A stretch of DNA of 64,000 bases from an uncultured Clostridia bacterium (GCA_937900415.1 CALCEY010000017.1:1-64000); one strand, 5' to 3'; counted from the first letter of the stretch, positions 34,235-43,787 are shown. Numbers and translations are program-made. Notes: generated by a model from the letters alone, not told the origin.

Positions 34235-34973
34235 TCATCCTTTCTATCATCAGCCAGCCGATTACTATCGCCATCAGGGCGATAGTAGAAACCGCCCTTC
34301 CTTGCTGCGTGTGACTCAAAGGATATAGATATTCAGGAGCCAAAAGCTTTATAAATAAAATTATTGCAAAGGGCGCCATCCCCACTATTCTCCCCTCGAA
34401 TCTTTTCTGTGAAGCTATAACGTTAAGCTCTTTTTCCAAAGAAAGCTTATCGCCTATTATATCTGCGCAGCGACTTACAGCTTTGGCAAAATCTCCTCCC
34501 GTTTTTTTGCATGTGTCACACGCCACCGCAAAATCATTTATATCTTCTATTCCGCTCCTCATTGCAAAATCCTTTAAAAGCTCCACATCCCTTTCGCCTC
34601 CCTCCTTCATCCTCTTAGACATGGCTCTGATTTCCTTTATTATAAAATCCTTTTCTCCATACGTTCCTTTCCAGAAATCCACGGACGCTTCCATGGCCTG
34701 CCCAAGGCTTCTTCCTGAAAGCACAAATGCAGATACTGAATAGAGCATATCTTTAAATTGTAATGTCAATTTATTTTTTCGCTTCCTGTTCAGATTACTG
34801 GCATATCTTGGCTTCACAAATACAGTCAAAAGCAGCAACACCGCTCCGGCGAAAGGAGAGTCGTAAAACAGCCAGCCTGTGAACACTGCGGCAGACGCAG
34901 ACAAAGTATAAAAGAATATATTTTCCTTAAGAGATAATTCCAAGCTTTTGTAGTCCGTCAACGTAATCTCCAT
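34218..34973 (-). CDS. tadB: TadB-like inner-membrane platform protein
   Basis: A 251-residue T2SSF-domain protein. Two hydrophobic segments lie near the N-terminus (about 20-55), followed by the cytoplasmic helix bundle (FKDMLYSVSAFVLSGRSLGQA, RSGIEDINDFAVACDTCKKTG, RFEGRIVGMAPFAIILFIKL) and a C-terminal membrane helix. The start lies inside tadA (47-nt overlap) with GAGGAG upstream. It pairs with TadC and the TadA ATPase in pilus assembly. Confidence 0.85.
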   Translation of the reverse strand: MEITLTDYKSLELSLKENIFFYTLSASAAVFTGWLFYDSPFAGAVLLLLTVFVKPRYASNLNRKRKNKLTLQFKDMLYSVSAFVLSGRSLGQAMEASVDFWKGTYGEKDFIIKEIRAMSKRMKEGGERDVELLKDFAMRSGIEDINDFAVACDTCKKTGGDFAKAVSRCADIIGDKLSLEKELNVIASQKRFEGRIVGMAPFAIILFIKLLAPEYLYPLSHTQQGRAVSTIALMAIVIGWLMIERMNDIEF

Positions 34974-36150
34974 CCCCTCTCCTCAGCTTTTCCCTATGTT
35001 CAAGACGTCTGCCTGTAAGACACAGCCTCCCTGTCTCGTCAGCCTCCATCAGCTTGTTTATACAAAAAGCTCCGTTACAATATCCCGCAAGTTCAGATAT
35101 TTCCGTTATCATTCTTTTTTCTTTTCGCTTTTCCAGGTGTACCATTATATCTATTCCTTCTGCTATCTGAGCTCTCACGGCTTCTATATCGAGATTCATG
35201 GCTGTCATATACATGGCTTCAAGTCTTCTAAGCATTCCTTCGACGGAATTCCCATGTCCAGTGCTCATGCTTCCGGCATGACCGGTATTCATGGCTTGCA
35301 GCATATCGAGAACTTCTGCTCCTCTTACCTCTCCGACAATTATTCTGTCCGGCCTCATTCTCAGACTTGCTTTTATAAGCTGTGACATGGTTATCCTGCC
35401 TCTGCCTTGTATATTTCCCTGTCTGCACTCCATCTGAACTATATTTTCTATGCGCTCAAGCCTAAGTTCCGCAGAATCCTCTATCACTATTACCCTCTCG
35501 CCTTCAGGTATAAATTCGCTTAAAGCATTAAGAAGCGTAGTCTTGCCTGACGATGTGCCTCCGCTGACAAAGATATTATATCCGCATACAGTCAACGCTT
35601 TCAGGAGAAGAAACGCCTCTTCGCTGACGGTTCCGCGCCTTCTTAAGCTTTCCATATTCATACATCTGTCTGAAAACTTTCTTATTGTAAGAATAGGGCC
35701 GTTTACCGCCACATTTTTATATACTCCGTTTACTCTGGAACCGTCAGGTAATCTAGCGTCTACGATGGGATTAAGCTCATTTATTTCCCTGTGTACCGCC
35801 GAAGCCATATTCTGCATTAACTCCTCCAGCTCTGAAACACTGTCGAAAGCGAGTGAGACACGTTCCAGTTTGCCATTCTTCTCGATGAATATGCTTTCAG
35901 CTCCGTTGACCATTATCTCTGTTACAGAAGGGTCGTCCGCCAGAGGCTTAAGTATCCCCAGCCGACTCCTTGTCTTATAGAAAATTTCCATGCATATATC
36001 CCGAAGTTTTTTCATGTCTTCCCCTGAAAGCCGCTGATCTTCAAATACCTCTTCTGAAATTATCTCCAAGGCTCTTTCGTCGTCTATTATTTCTTCCGCA
36101 TATATTCTGTTTCTCACGGATAAAAGTATCTCTTCTTTGATACGATTCAT
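34927..36150 (-). CDS. tadA: Tad pilus assembly ATPase TadA/CpaF
   Basis: A 407-residue secretion ATPase of the VirB11/CpaF type that powers Flp-pilus assembly. Walker A is GGTSSGKTTLL (about residue 200), followed by the Asp box (VIEDSAEL), Walker B in RPDRIIVGEVRG and the His box MNTGHAGSMSTGHGN. The N-terminal domain has PLADDPSVTEIMVNG, a hallmark of CpaF. Length is slightly below the average. A hairpin with T-runs lies between tadZ and tadA, so tadA and later genes may have separate expression. Confidence 0.95.
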   Translation of the reverse strand: MNRIKEEILLSVRNRIYAEEIIDDERALEIISEEVFEDQRLSGEDMKKLRDICMEIFYKTRSRLGILKPLADDPSVTEIMVNGAESIFIEKNGKLERVSLAFDSVSELEELMQNMASAVHREINELNPIVDARLPDGSRVNGVYKNVAVNGPILTIRKFSDRCMNMESLRRRGTVSEEAFLLLKALTVCGYNIFVSGGTSSGKTTLLNALSEFIPEGERVIVIEDSAELRLERIENIVQMECRQGNIQGRGRITMSQLIKASLRMRPDRIIVGEVRGAEVLDMLQAMNTGHAGSMSTGHGNSVEGMLRRLEAMYMTAMNLDIEAVRAQIAEGIDIMVHLEKRKEKRMITEISELAGYCNGAFCINKLMEADETGRLCLTGRRLEHREKLRRGDGDYVDGLQKLGIIS

Positions 36151-36199
36151 TTTAAATATATTCCTTTTTTGTAATTTATTTACATTTTGATATTATAAT

Positions 36200-36230
36200 A
36201 AAACAGCTGCAATTTTATTGCAACTGTTTT
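36200..36230. terminator. Hairpin between tadZ and tadA
   Basis: AAAACAG-C-TGCAAT pairs with ATTGCA-A-CTGTTTT, a stem of 13 paired bases with a central mismatch, with T-rich exits on both strands (TTTTATTATAAT on the minus strand). It could terminate or attenuate tadZ transcription before tadA. Confidence 0.55.
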
Positions 36231-36348
36231 TTCTCGACAAAAACCGACAGAGTCCACGAGGAGAGCCTGCACAAACTCAGACATGTTGGATACGGCAGCC
36301 TGCAAAATCTACGGGCAGCCTGCGAAAGCCGGCACAGACCGTTCCTGC

Positions 36349-37476
36349 TTAAGTAGCTTCAATGGCATAATCTTCGGCGAATTTGCTTTCAGCATGGATT
36401 TTAATTAAAAGCTCTCTTACGCATGCTGAAAAAATTCCTTCCATGGAAATTTCCACGCCGGTTTCCGATGCTTTAAAGCTTTCTTCATCCGAAGGTATAT
36501 AAAAGCGACGTCCCTTCTTTACTCCGCGCCCTTCGTCGTATAAAAGCTTCTCTGCCGCAGATTCCGCCGCTTCATCCTCTTCTGCCATTGTTACTGCTTT
36601 ATCCGCTCCATTTTCAGCAAAATTATATACTGAGACTAAACATCCTTCGTCATCAAAAAAGCCGCTTCTCTTATCTTCCGCATTGAAAACCGCTATTTTT
36701 AAATCACAAACAATATTCCCCCTATCTATCATACCGTCTATTATGATATAGCGGAAATACTTCCTTTCCGTCACCGACGCTAAAAATCTTTCAAGATGTT
36801 CCCTTGCGCTCAGGCAGTTTCCCACATGCTCCGGTCTCAGGGCGAAAACACCATATCCATCTTTAAAGCAGTATCTTTCAAAGCTCCAAGCAAGTTTTTC
36901 CGTCATATGAAAAATCAATTCTTTTTTGGAGCGGATTTTTTCCATCTCTGCCTTTTCATCTTTTCCCGGGAAATAATATCGGTAATCGTCTTTAATTCCG
37001 GCGTTGATATACAAGACGGGCTTTTCTGAAGTCAGCGCCAGCCATCTGCTCAAGGTTACGGATATAGACGTACAACCGCAGCCTCCCGTTTGGGAAAAAA
37101 TTCCTATTATCGTTTCCTCTTCTGCTTCAAGCCTTAAAAATTCACTTCCGCCTATTTCCGAATATACTTCCTTTATTTTACCCAAAATTCTGTCCACAGG
37201 CGACAGCTTGAAAATACAATTTTCATCAGCCTGCGGTTCTTCTTTGGAAATTAGGACGGCGTGTCCCGATATTGCAGCGGCAGTCCGCCTGTCAGTAAGT
37301 AAGATGCTTCCCTCATCTGACAATTTTTCTGCTTCGGACAGAAATTCATCGTCTGCCATGCCTTTAGTGCAAACAACCTTAACTATTACTCTTTCACTTT
37401 CCTCCGCTAAACCTCTTGCAAGTGCTCTCCCATAATTTTCATCATCTGTCAAAACCGCTATGACAAGTCCTGTCAT
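36349..37476 (-). CDS. tadZ: TadZ/CpaE-like protein with degenerate P-loop
   Basis: A 375-residue protein in the position of TadZ/CpaE. The N-terminal about 110 residues look like a receiver-type alpha/beta domain. A ParA/MinD-like ATPase domain follows: IIGIFSQTGGCGCTSISVTL stands where the deviant Walker A KGGxGKT should be, but both lysines are missing (TGGCGCTS), and YIIIDGMIDRG aligns with the Walker B/switch region. TadZ proteins localise the pilus machine to a pole and some are ATPase-dead. Ribosome-binding site is GAGGTGG. tepA ends 39 nt upstream. Confidence 0.75.
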   Translation of the reverse strand: MTGLVIAVLTDDENYGRALARGLAEESERVIVKVVCTKGMADDEFLSEAEKLSDEGSILLTDRRTAAAISGHAVLISKEEPQADENCIFKLSPVDRILGKIKEVYSEIGGSEFLRLEAEEETIIGIFSQTGGCGCTSISVTLSRWLALTSEKPVLYINAGIKDDYRYYFPGKDEKAEMEKIRSKKELIFHMTEKLAWSFERYCFKDGYGVFALRPEHVGNCLSAREHLERFLASVTERKYFRYIIIDGMIDRGNIVCDLKIAVFNAEDKRSGFFDDEGCLVSVYNFAENGADKAVTMAEEDEAAESAAEKLLYDEGRGVKKGRRFYIPSDEESFKASETGVEISMEGIFSACVRELLIKIHAESKFAEDYAIEAT

Positions 37477-37515
37477 AGACCACCTCTTTCCGTTTCCCTC
37501 TGCCTTTACAGGTTA

Positions 37516-38292
37516 CTATTTATGGGAATTTTTGTCAATCATTTCTCTGAGCTTTTTAAGTGCGGCGCTGAGGGAGCCTATTTCGTCCATCAGTCCCATT
37601 TTGACAGCTTCAGGCCCGAACAGAAGCGTTCCTACGTCGTTGGCCATATTGCTCGTGCAGTTCATCTTTTCTTCAATTTCTTCCTTTTTAGCGTTGGAAT
37701 GTTCAACTATAAAATCCACGACTCTTTCCTGAGTCTTTTTCATATATTCAAAGGTCGGCTCGGCAGTTATAAGTGTGCCGCTGGTTCTGATTGGGTGAAG
37801 CGTCATAGTAGCGGATTTTGCCACAAAAGAGTAATCGGCCGATACGGCAAGCGGTATTCCAATACTGTGACCGCCTCCTATAACCAGAGAAACTGTAGGC
37901 TTCGTAATCCCTGCCACCAGTTCTGACAAGGCGAGGCCTGCTTCAACATCGCCCCCGACGGTATTCAATATCAAAAGCAAGCCTTTTATCTCCGGATTTT
38001 CTTCGACTGCAACCAGCTCCGGAATCAGATGTTCATACTTGGTAGACTTGCTGTCCTGAGGCAGAGCGGAATGACCTTCTATGCTTCCTATTATATTGAT
38101 ATATTGCAGCTCGCTTTTAAAATTATTCCCGCTGCTTATAAGTCCCAGCTCTTTTATTATTTCTGCCGCACCTGAATTATCGCCGGAATTGCTTTCCGGA
38201 TTGTTTCCAGGATTATCTTTAGGATTGTCTGCGGGTCTGCCCTCTCCGTTTCTGCTGCCCATTCCTCCGGTATTTTCTTTTTCTTTACTCAT
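37516..38292 (-). CDS. tepA: TepA-like ClpP-class membrane-associated serine protease
   Basis: A 258-residue ClpP-fold protein related to Bacillus TepA/YmfB, associated with protein export and germination/sporulation in that organism. The region is preceded by a Pro/Gly/Asn-rich N-terminal segment (NPKDNPGNNPES). Core motifs are ILNTVGGDVEAGLALSEL, GGHSIGIPLAVSAD with the nucleophilic Ser, and a His candidate in MTLHPIRTSG. The ATG has AAAGGA 8 nt upstream; the frame continues 95 codons upstream, across ylmC on the other strand, and that extension is rejected. Confidence 0.88.
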   Translation of the reverse strand: MSKEKENTGGMGSRNGEGRPADNPKDNPGNNPESNSGDNSGAAEIIKELGLISSGNNFKSELQYINIIGSIEGHSALPQDSKSTKYEHLIPELVAVEENPEIKGLLLILNTVGGDVEAGLALSELVAGITKPTVSLVIGGGHSIGIPLAVSADYSFVAKSATMTLHPIRTSGTLITAEPTFEYMKKTQERVVDFIVEHSNAKKEEIEEKMNCTSNMANDVGTLLFGPEAVKMGLMDEIGSLSAALKKLREMIDKNSHK

Positions 38293-38353
38293 AATTCTGT
38301 TCCTTTCCCAATAAGATCTAATATTCCTATTATTAGCGAAGGAGCGGAGGTTT

Positions 38354-38587
38354 ATGCTTTTAAGTGAAATCGGAGATAAAGAAATTGTGGATATTACCAG
38401 CGGCAGCATGCACGGAAAGCTCTGGGATGCGGAAATGATCTTTGACGAAGAAACAGGCGCAATAAAGTCACTGCTGGTTCCTGATTTCCACAAAACAGGA
38501 GCAGGTCGTTTCAGAGGAGAATTACAGCTTCCCTGGAGCTCGATACTTGTAATAGGCGAGGACATGATAATATTCAAATCAAATTAA
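38354..38587 (+). CDS. ylmC: YlmC/YmxH family PRC-barrel protein
   Basis: A 77-residue PRC-barrel protein of the YlmC/YmxH family, which is associated with spore-formers. Diagnostic residues are the LSEIGDKEIVDI start, GSMHGKLWDAEM and the C-terminal LPWSSILVIGEDMIIF. The ATG has AAGGAG and GGAGG upstream. The gene diverges from tepA over a 61-nt region that must hold both promoters, and is opposed by nptA downstream. Confidence 0.9.
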   Translation: MLLSEIGDKEIVDITSGSMHGKLWDAEMIFDEETGAIKSLLVPDFHKTGAGRFRGELQLPWSSILVIGEDMIIFKSN

Positions 38588-38639
38588 ATGCACAAAGGGC
38601 AACAGTAAATGGGCAATATTAAATGCCAATATAAGCCAA

Positions 38640-38677
38640 AACGTCCGGCCCTGGCTGAAGCCTTTGGGCCGGACGTT
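38640..38677. terminator. Bidirectional intrinsic terminator between ylmC and nptA
   Basis: AACGTCCGGCCC (38640-38651) pairs with GGGCCGGACGTT (38666-38677). The plus strand exits into AATTTTAA and the minus strand into TTTGG. It serves converging genes. Confidence 0.75.
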
Positions 38678-38691
38678 AATTTTAACTGGAT

Positions 38692-40464
38692 TTAAATGCT
38701 TACGGGAAGAGCATATTTATCTTCATATTCTTTAACCCGTTCATTGAAATGATCTGTATCGTATTTCTTTATATTATTGATGTAATGATGCATATCAAAC
38801 TGCTCATGCTTTGTTTCTATAGTGCAGACAGCTAAGTTGGAGCAATGGTCGGCTACCCTCTCCATATTGGTTATCAGGTCCTGCAAAATAAAGCCCAACT
38901 CTATAGTACACTTTCCTTTTTGCAATCTTCTTATATGTCTGCTCTTTACCTCAGAATGTATTGCGTCGATTACTTCTTCTAAAGGTTCAACTCTGGCAGC
39001 CTCTTCCACATCCGCTTCTTTGAAGGACTCTATCGACATACCGACGATGTCCTTTACAGCGTTCATGAATACGCTGAGCTCGGCTCTGGCGTCATCGGAA
39101 AAGCTGAGCTTTTTATTGTGAAGCTCCCGCGCTGTCTCCGCCAAATTCATCGCATGGTCTGAAATGCGCTCCAAATCACCTATGTTATGGAGAATCATGG
39201 AAATTTCTTTGCTTTCCGCATTTGAAAGATCGAGGCTCGAAAGCTCCACTATATACGCGCCTAAGGCGTCCTCATATCTGTCTATCTTTGATTCCAGCTT
39301 GTCCACATAATTAAACTTGTCCTCGTCGTAAACGTTGAACAGATTCAGCGCTGCCAATATGCTGTCTCGCGAAAGCTCCGCCATTTTATGGGCAACGGTT
39401 TTGCACTGCATTACGGCTACTGAAGGAGTTTCCATGAAGCGTTCGTCCAGCAGGGTAAGAGTTTCGTCCGGAACCTTCTTTTTTTCTTCGTTATCCTTTA
39501 CAAGAATTATCGCCAGTTTTTCCAGCTGCTTGTAAAACGGCAGCAGTACAGCGGTTGAGGCTATATTAAATATACTGTGTATTACAGCCACGTTTTCCGG
39601 GCCTACGACCGTATTCATAAAATCAAAGTTAACAAATGCATTGGCTGTATAGAACACTGCAAGGAACAGTACGGTTCCGATAATATTAAACGACAGATGC
39701 ACAGCCGCCACTCTCTTTGCATTTTTACTTGCTCCGATGGAAGAAATTATCGCCGTGATACAAGTTCCTATGTTCTGACCCATGATGATTGGAATTACAG
39801 TAGCATAAGTTAGAGAACCGGTCAGGCAGAGAGCCTGCAGAATTCCCACGGAAGCTGAGGAGCTCTGGATAGCTGCTGTGAAAACAGTTCCCGCCGCAAC
39901 CCCAAGCACAGGATTTGAAAACATCGTCAATATGCTTACAAACTCAGGTACGTCCCTCAAAGGCTCTACTGCCGAGCTCATTATATCCATTCCGTACATA
40001 AGCACTGCAAAGCCTATGAGCACGAATCCTATATCTTTCTTCTTCTCACTCTTGCAGAACATTATAAAGACTATCGCCAGCGCTGCAAGCAATGGAGAAA
40101 AAGACATCGGCTTAAGCATCTGAACGAAAAAGCTTTCTCCCTCAAGTCCGGTCAAGCTCAAGAGCCATGCTGTAACGGTAGTTCCTATGTTGGCTCCCAT
40201 TATTACAGGTATCACCTGACGTAGCTTCATTATGCCGGAATTTACAAAGCCGACCATCATTACAGTAGTTGCAGATGAACTCTGGATGACAGCCGTAACA
40301 ACACACCCAAGCAGAACACCTTTAGGTACGCTGGATGTAAGATTTTCAAGAATCTGTTCCAATTTGCTGCCCGAAGCCCGTGTCAAACCGTTTCCCATAG
40401 TATCCATTCCGAAAAGGAACAGACATAAACCGCCTATGAGCTGCAGGACGCCAAAAAAATCCAT
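38692..40464 (-). CDS. Na/phosphate cotransporter with C-terminal PhoU domain
   Basis: A 590-residue NptA/YjbB-type transporter. The membrane half holds two inverted repeats, each with a QSSS motif (VIQSSSATTVMMVG about residue 60 and AAIQSSSASVGILQA about residue 210), hallmarks of the Na/Pi-II family. From about residue 340 a cytosolic PhoU-like helical domain follows (LHNIGDLERISDHAMNLAE; DLITNMERVADHCSNL), which typically binds metal. The ATG has AAGGAG 8 nt upstream; an in-frame ATG eight codons earlier overlaps that motif. Imports or exports phosphate; direction not determined by sequence. Confidence 0.93.
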   Translation of the reverse strand: MDFFGVLQLIGGLCLFLFGMDTMGNGLTRASGSKLEQILENLTSSVPKGVLLGCVVTAVIQSSSATTVMMVGFVNSGIMKLRQVIPVIMGANIGTTVTAWLLSLTGLEGESFFVQMLKPMSFSPLLAALAIVFIMFCKSEKKKDIGFVLIGFAVLMYGMDIMSSAVEPLRDVPEFVSILTMFSNPVLGVAAGTVFTAAIQSSSASVGILQALCLTGSLTYATVIPIIMGQNIGTCITAIISSIGASKNAKRVAAVHLSFNIIGTVLFLAVFYTANAFVNFDFMNTVVGPENVAVIHSIFNIASTAVLLPFYKQLEKLAIILVKDNEEKKKVPDETLTLLDERFMETPSVAVMQCKTVAHKMAELSRDSILAALNLFNVYDEDKFNYVDKLESKIDRYEDALGAYIVELSSLDLSNAESKEISMILHNIGDLERISDHAMNLAETARELHNKKLSFSDDARAELSVFMNAVKDIVGMSIESFKEADVEEAARVEPLEEVIDAIHSEVKSRHIRRLQKGKCTIELGFILQDLITNMERVADHCSNLAVCTIETKHEQFDMHHYINNIKKYDTDHFNERVKEYEDKYALPVSI

Positions 40465-40567
40465 AAAAAATTCTCCTTTTTTATACATTTTTAATAATAT
40501 TTTTACAAAAATATTATAATATATGTAAGGAGAATGTAAAAGTTAAATCTATGTAAAATCTTTTGGT

Positions 40568-41947
40568 TTATCCCAGTGTAAAAACGCAGTTTCCTGTAAC
40601 ATCTACGGTCTTTACCAATATGCGCCCCCGGTTGTTTTTCGGCCGAAGCATTTCACACCTCAACGGCAGCCTGCCCCTTTCTCTCGAAAAAGATATGGCA
40701 GGTCTGTATACCTTTCCGTCAAAATCAAAATCCACGCTCCAATATTCTATCAATGACAGAGGATTCTCTTTAAGGATATTCTCCATTGCGAGTCTGTCTT
40801 TTTCACTTAGAGAATCCGGAAGCTTTTCAATTATATAGTCCTTCAGACATATGGTGAAAACATCCTTATCAGAACCTGTAAGCTCTTCGCAGGCAACCTC
40901 GAGTTCTATTCTGCTCCTGGCTTTCGTGCTATCATTCCATACCGGACAGGTTTCCTGCGCCATAGCTACGGACGCACCGAGATTATACAGCCTCTTTAAG
41001 GCCGCAGATACGGCCAGCTGGCTTCCGTCACAGCAAATCCAGCGTCTGCCCGACTTTTCAGCCACAGCTCCCAAAGTGCCGCTGCCGCAGAAGAAATCCG
41101 CGCAGAGATCTCCTTCTTTTGTAGCGCTTTCCACTATGCGCTGAAGAAGAGCCTCGGGTTTCTGCGTAGCATAGCCTGTGCGTTCCGCCGAAGTTCTGCC
41201 TACCATATCTACCTGCCATACGTCTTTCATAGTCACCATCGTATACCAGCCCGTTTCGTCTCTGTATTCCCTGACATCCTTAAAACGATACGGTTTGAAA
41301 TCCCTGTTGTATGATTTTTCTTTCGGCGGAGCAAAATAATATTTTTTGCTTTTGCAGTACACTAAAATCGTATCGTGCTTTCTGGCAAAATGACGTTTGC
41401 TTGAGCCCCCTGACTTATACTGCCACACTATCTCGTTGATGAAATTTTCCTCTCCGAAAATTTCATCAAGAAACACCTTGACGTAATGAACCACATGCCA
41501 GTCCAAATGCACCCAAAGAGTGCCGTCTTCAGCCAGAAGCTCTTTCATCATCAGCAGCCTCTCGCACATCATGGTCATATAGCCGGCCATATCCTTATGC
41601 CACACGTCATCGTATGCCGGATGTTTAACGGAAGAGAGCTTTTTTCCTTCATCATCATACAGGCTGATTACCGCATCATACTTTGCCTTGCTGAAAAAAG
41701 GCGGGTCTATATAAATCAGCTTAAGTCTGCCTGCCATATTTCTTTCCTCAAGCAGATATTTCATAAATCTGCTGTTGTCTCCTAAAGCAAGCAAATTTGT
41801 CCACGGACTTTTTCCACCCTCGGAATACTCGCCGCCCGCTTCTCCGCCTTTCACCTCTTCAGCAATGCGAAAGCTGCCGGCTTTTGCATTCTCATATTCT
41901 CTTTTGCTGTCCTCAAGGATCTGTGAAAATTTACTTATAAGAGTCAA
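40568..41947 (-). CDS. Orphan type III Mod-like DNA methyltransferase
   Basis: A 459-residue N6-adenine/N4-cytosine methyltransferase of the N4/N6 family (beta order: catalytic motif first). Motif IV is DPPF (81-84, LKLIYIDPPF), and the SAM-binding motif is FFCGSGT about residue 300, preceded by QKPEALLQRI and followed by GRRWICCDGS; these resemble Mod subunits of type III systems. No restriction gene is adjacent. The start is a TTG with AGAGGTG upstream. Neighbours (Na/phosphate transporter, acyl-CoA ligase) are housekeeping, suggesting a stable, solitary enzyme for epigenetic marking. Confidence 0.88.
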   Translation of the reverse strand: MTLISKFSQILEDSKREYENAKAGSFRIAEEVKGGEAGGEYSEGGKSPWTNLLALGDNSRFMKYLLEERNMAGRLKLIYIDPPFFSKAKYDAVISLYDDEGKKLSSVKHPAYDDVWHKDMAGYMTMMCERLLMMKELLAEDGTLWVHLDWHVVHYVKVFLDEIFGEENFINEIVWQYKSGGSSKRHFARKHDTILVYCKSKKYYFAPPKEKSYNRDFKPYRFKDVREYRDETGWYTMVTMKDVWQVDMVGRTSAERTGYATQKPEALLQRIVESATKEGDLCADFFCGSGTLGAVAEKSGRRWICCDGSQLAVSAALKRLYNLGASVAMAQETCPVWNDSTKARSRIELEVACEELTGSDKDVFTICLKDYIIEKLPDSLSEKDRLAMENILKENPLSLIEYWSVDFDFDGKVYRPAISFSRERGRLPLRCEMLRPKNNRGRILVKTVDVTGNCVFTLG

Positions 41948-42002
41948 ACCGGCACCTCTTTCCCATCATGCGCTTTTACTTCTTTAATACTGTTTTCAGC
42001 AT

Positions 42003-43718
42003 TTATTTTTCTGTATTATATGTCTGTATATTTTCCCAGCTGTCATCTATTTCCTTCACGGCCGGATTACGCTTTATTTTCTGAGTAGTCGTCTTTATCA
42101 TAGGCGTATCGCTCAATATAAAGTGATTTATATGCTTATAAACAGGCAGCGTATTGTTGATGTCTCTCAAATCGCAGGAAATCTCCTGTGCCAACTCCCG
42201 CTCCGTAATTCCCTGCTTCTCAAGATATTCGGGGCTGTATACTATCTTGCACCATAGTACCAGCTCATTATGTTTTTCTCTGGTGAATATCATGCTCTCA
42301 GTTACGTAAGGCAGCTTATCTATCAGACCTTCTATTTCCTCAGGGAAGATATTCTTTCCGTTTTTCATAACGATAACGTTTTTCTTTCTTCCGCATATCC
42401 ACAGATTTCCCTTGGAATCTATTCTTCCCAGATCTCCTGTAAAGAACCAGCCGTCTTTCAGAACTTCCTCGGTAGCTTCCCTCTGATGAAGATATCCTTG
42501 CATTACGTTAGGCCCCCATGCAACGATTTCCCCTATTCCATTGCTGTCCGGATTATTTATATATATCCTTACGCTCTTCATCGGTGTTCCGACGGATCCT
42601 GCGCATAGGCTCCAAGGTCTTTCAGCTGTAAGAACCGGAGAAGTTTCCGTCAAGCCATATCCCTGTATAGTTGAAATTCCGAAATTGTTAAGGCCTATCG
42701 CTACCTCCTTTGAAAGAGACGCGGCTCCGCATATTATAAGTCTCAGATGTCCGCCTAGTTTCTTGATTATCTCTGCGAAAATCCTTCTTCGCTGATGAAT
42801 TCCTATTTTGTCTAACATAGAAGCCAGCTTGAGGCCTTTGTTGACTTTCGCCGTCATGCCTTGCTTTTCCACCTGTTTCATTATTTTATTATAAAGATTT
42901 TCCACTATAAGCGGTACTCCCACGAATACGGTAACTCCGTACTCCTCCAGATTCTTCGCCACATATTTCAGTCCGTCGCAGAATACATTGGCGCTGGCAG
43001 ACGACAGGAAAACAAGACAGCCTACCAGTCCGAAGCTGTGATGAAACGGCAGAAAAGCCATATTTACATCGGTTGGATAAAAAATCTTCATCTGAAGCAT
43101 ATCCGTAATGTTGGAAGCAATGTTATCATGGCTGAGCATTACCACTTTTGAGGTGCTGGTCGTTCCGGAAGTGAACAGGAATACGGCCAAATCGCTCCTG
43201 TTTACAGGTCTGTCCAGATAGCTTCTGTCTCCGGCTGTCATCTTTATATTTCCTGCGGTTCTCATTTCATCCAGGTCATTTTCATTTCCTGTAATTCTGA
43301 AAAGTTCCAGTTCTTTTGAACACTGCTGCTTTATCTTATCAACCAAATCTTTATGCTTATCATCATAAAACAAAACTTTTATATCGCTTCGTTCCACACA
43401 TTGCGCCAGCTCCTCGGCAGTAAGCCCTTTGTCGAAAGGCACGGCAATATTTCCTCCGCAGACGATGGAAAGAAAACAATTAAACCACTCGTAAGAATTT
43501 TCCCCTATTATTCCCATTCTCTTTCCGTCGAAGCCTCTCGCCGACAGCTCCGTTCCCAAAGATTCCACATCTTTCATCATCTGAATAAAAGTTATGGTTT
43601 TAATTTCTCCGTCCGCTTTAACTTTAAAAGCCGCATTGGTAGGGTATGCCTCCTTAGCTTTATACATCAAATCCTTTATGGTTCCCCCGTCATTTAAAAA
43701 TGATTGAACCTTTTTCAT
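42003..43718 (-). CDS. AMP-dependent acyl-CoA/acyl-acid ligase (FadD-like)
   Basis: A 571-residue ANL-superfamily adenylating enzyme. The AMP-binding motif is FLFTSGTTSTSK (normal glycines are mostly retained but PKG is replaced by SK), followed by STIQGYGLTETSPV, FTGDLGRIDSKG and the C-terminal PEEIEGLI hinge; catalytic Lys is near TTQKIKRNPAV. The signature matches long-chain fatty-acid-CoA ligases or acyl-ACP synthetases; exact substrate unknown. The ATG has GGAG upstream. Divergent-distance context with YgiQ upstream (69 nt) gives no functional clue. Confidence 0.88.
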   Translation of the reverse strand: MKKVQSFLNDGGTIKDLMYKAKEAYPTNAAFKVKADGEIKTITFIQMMKDVESLGTELSARGFDGKRMGIIGENSYEWFNCFLSIVCGGNIAVPFDKGLTAEELAQCVERSDIKVLFYDDKHKDLVDKIKQQCSKELELFRITGNENDLDEMRTAGNIKMTAGDRSYLDRPVNRSDLAVFLFTSGTTSTSKVVMLSHDNIASNITDMLQMKIFYPTDVNMAFLPFHHSFGLVGCLVFLSSASANVFCDGLKYVAKNLEEYGVTVFVGVPLIVENLYNKIMKQVEKQGMTAKVNKGLKLASMLDKIGIHQRRRIFAEIIKKLGGHLRLIICGAASLSKEVAIGLNNFGISTIQGYGLTETSPVLTAERPWSLCAGSVGTPMKSVRIYINNPDSNGIGEIVAWGPNVMQGYLHQREATEEVLKDGWFFTGDLGRIDSKGNLWICGRKKNVIVMKNGKNIFPEEIEGLIDKLPYVTESMIFTREKHNELVLWCKIVYSPEYLEKQGITERELAQEISCDLRDINNTLPVYKHINHFILSDTPMIKTTTQKIKRNPAVKEIDDSWENIQTYNTEK

Positions 43719-43787
43719 ATATCTGTCTCCTCATTTTTGCTTAATAAGCTATCTAGTAATTTTTACTATATCATTCGTTATTATATA

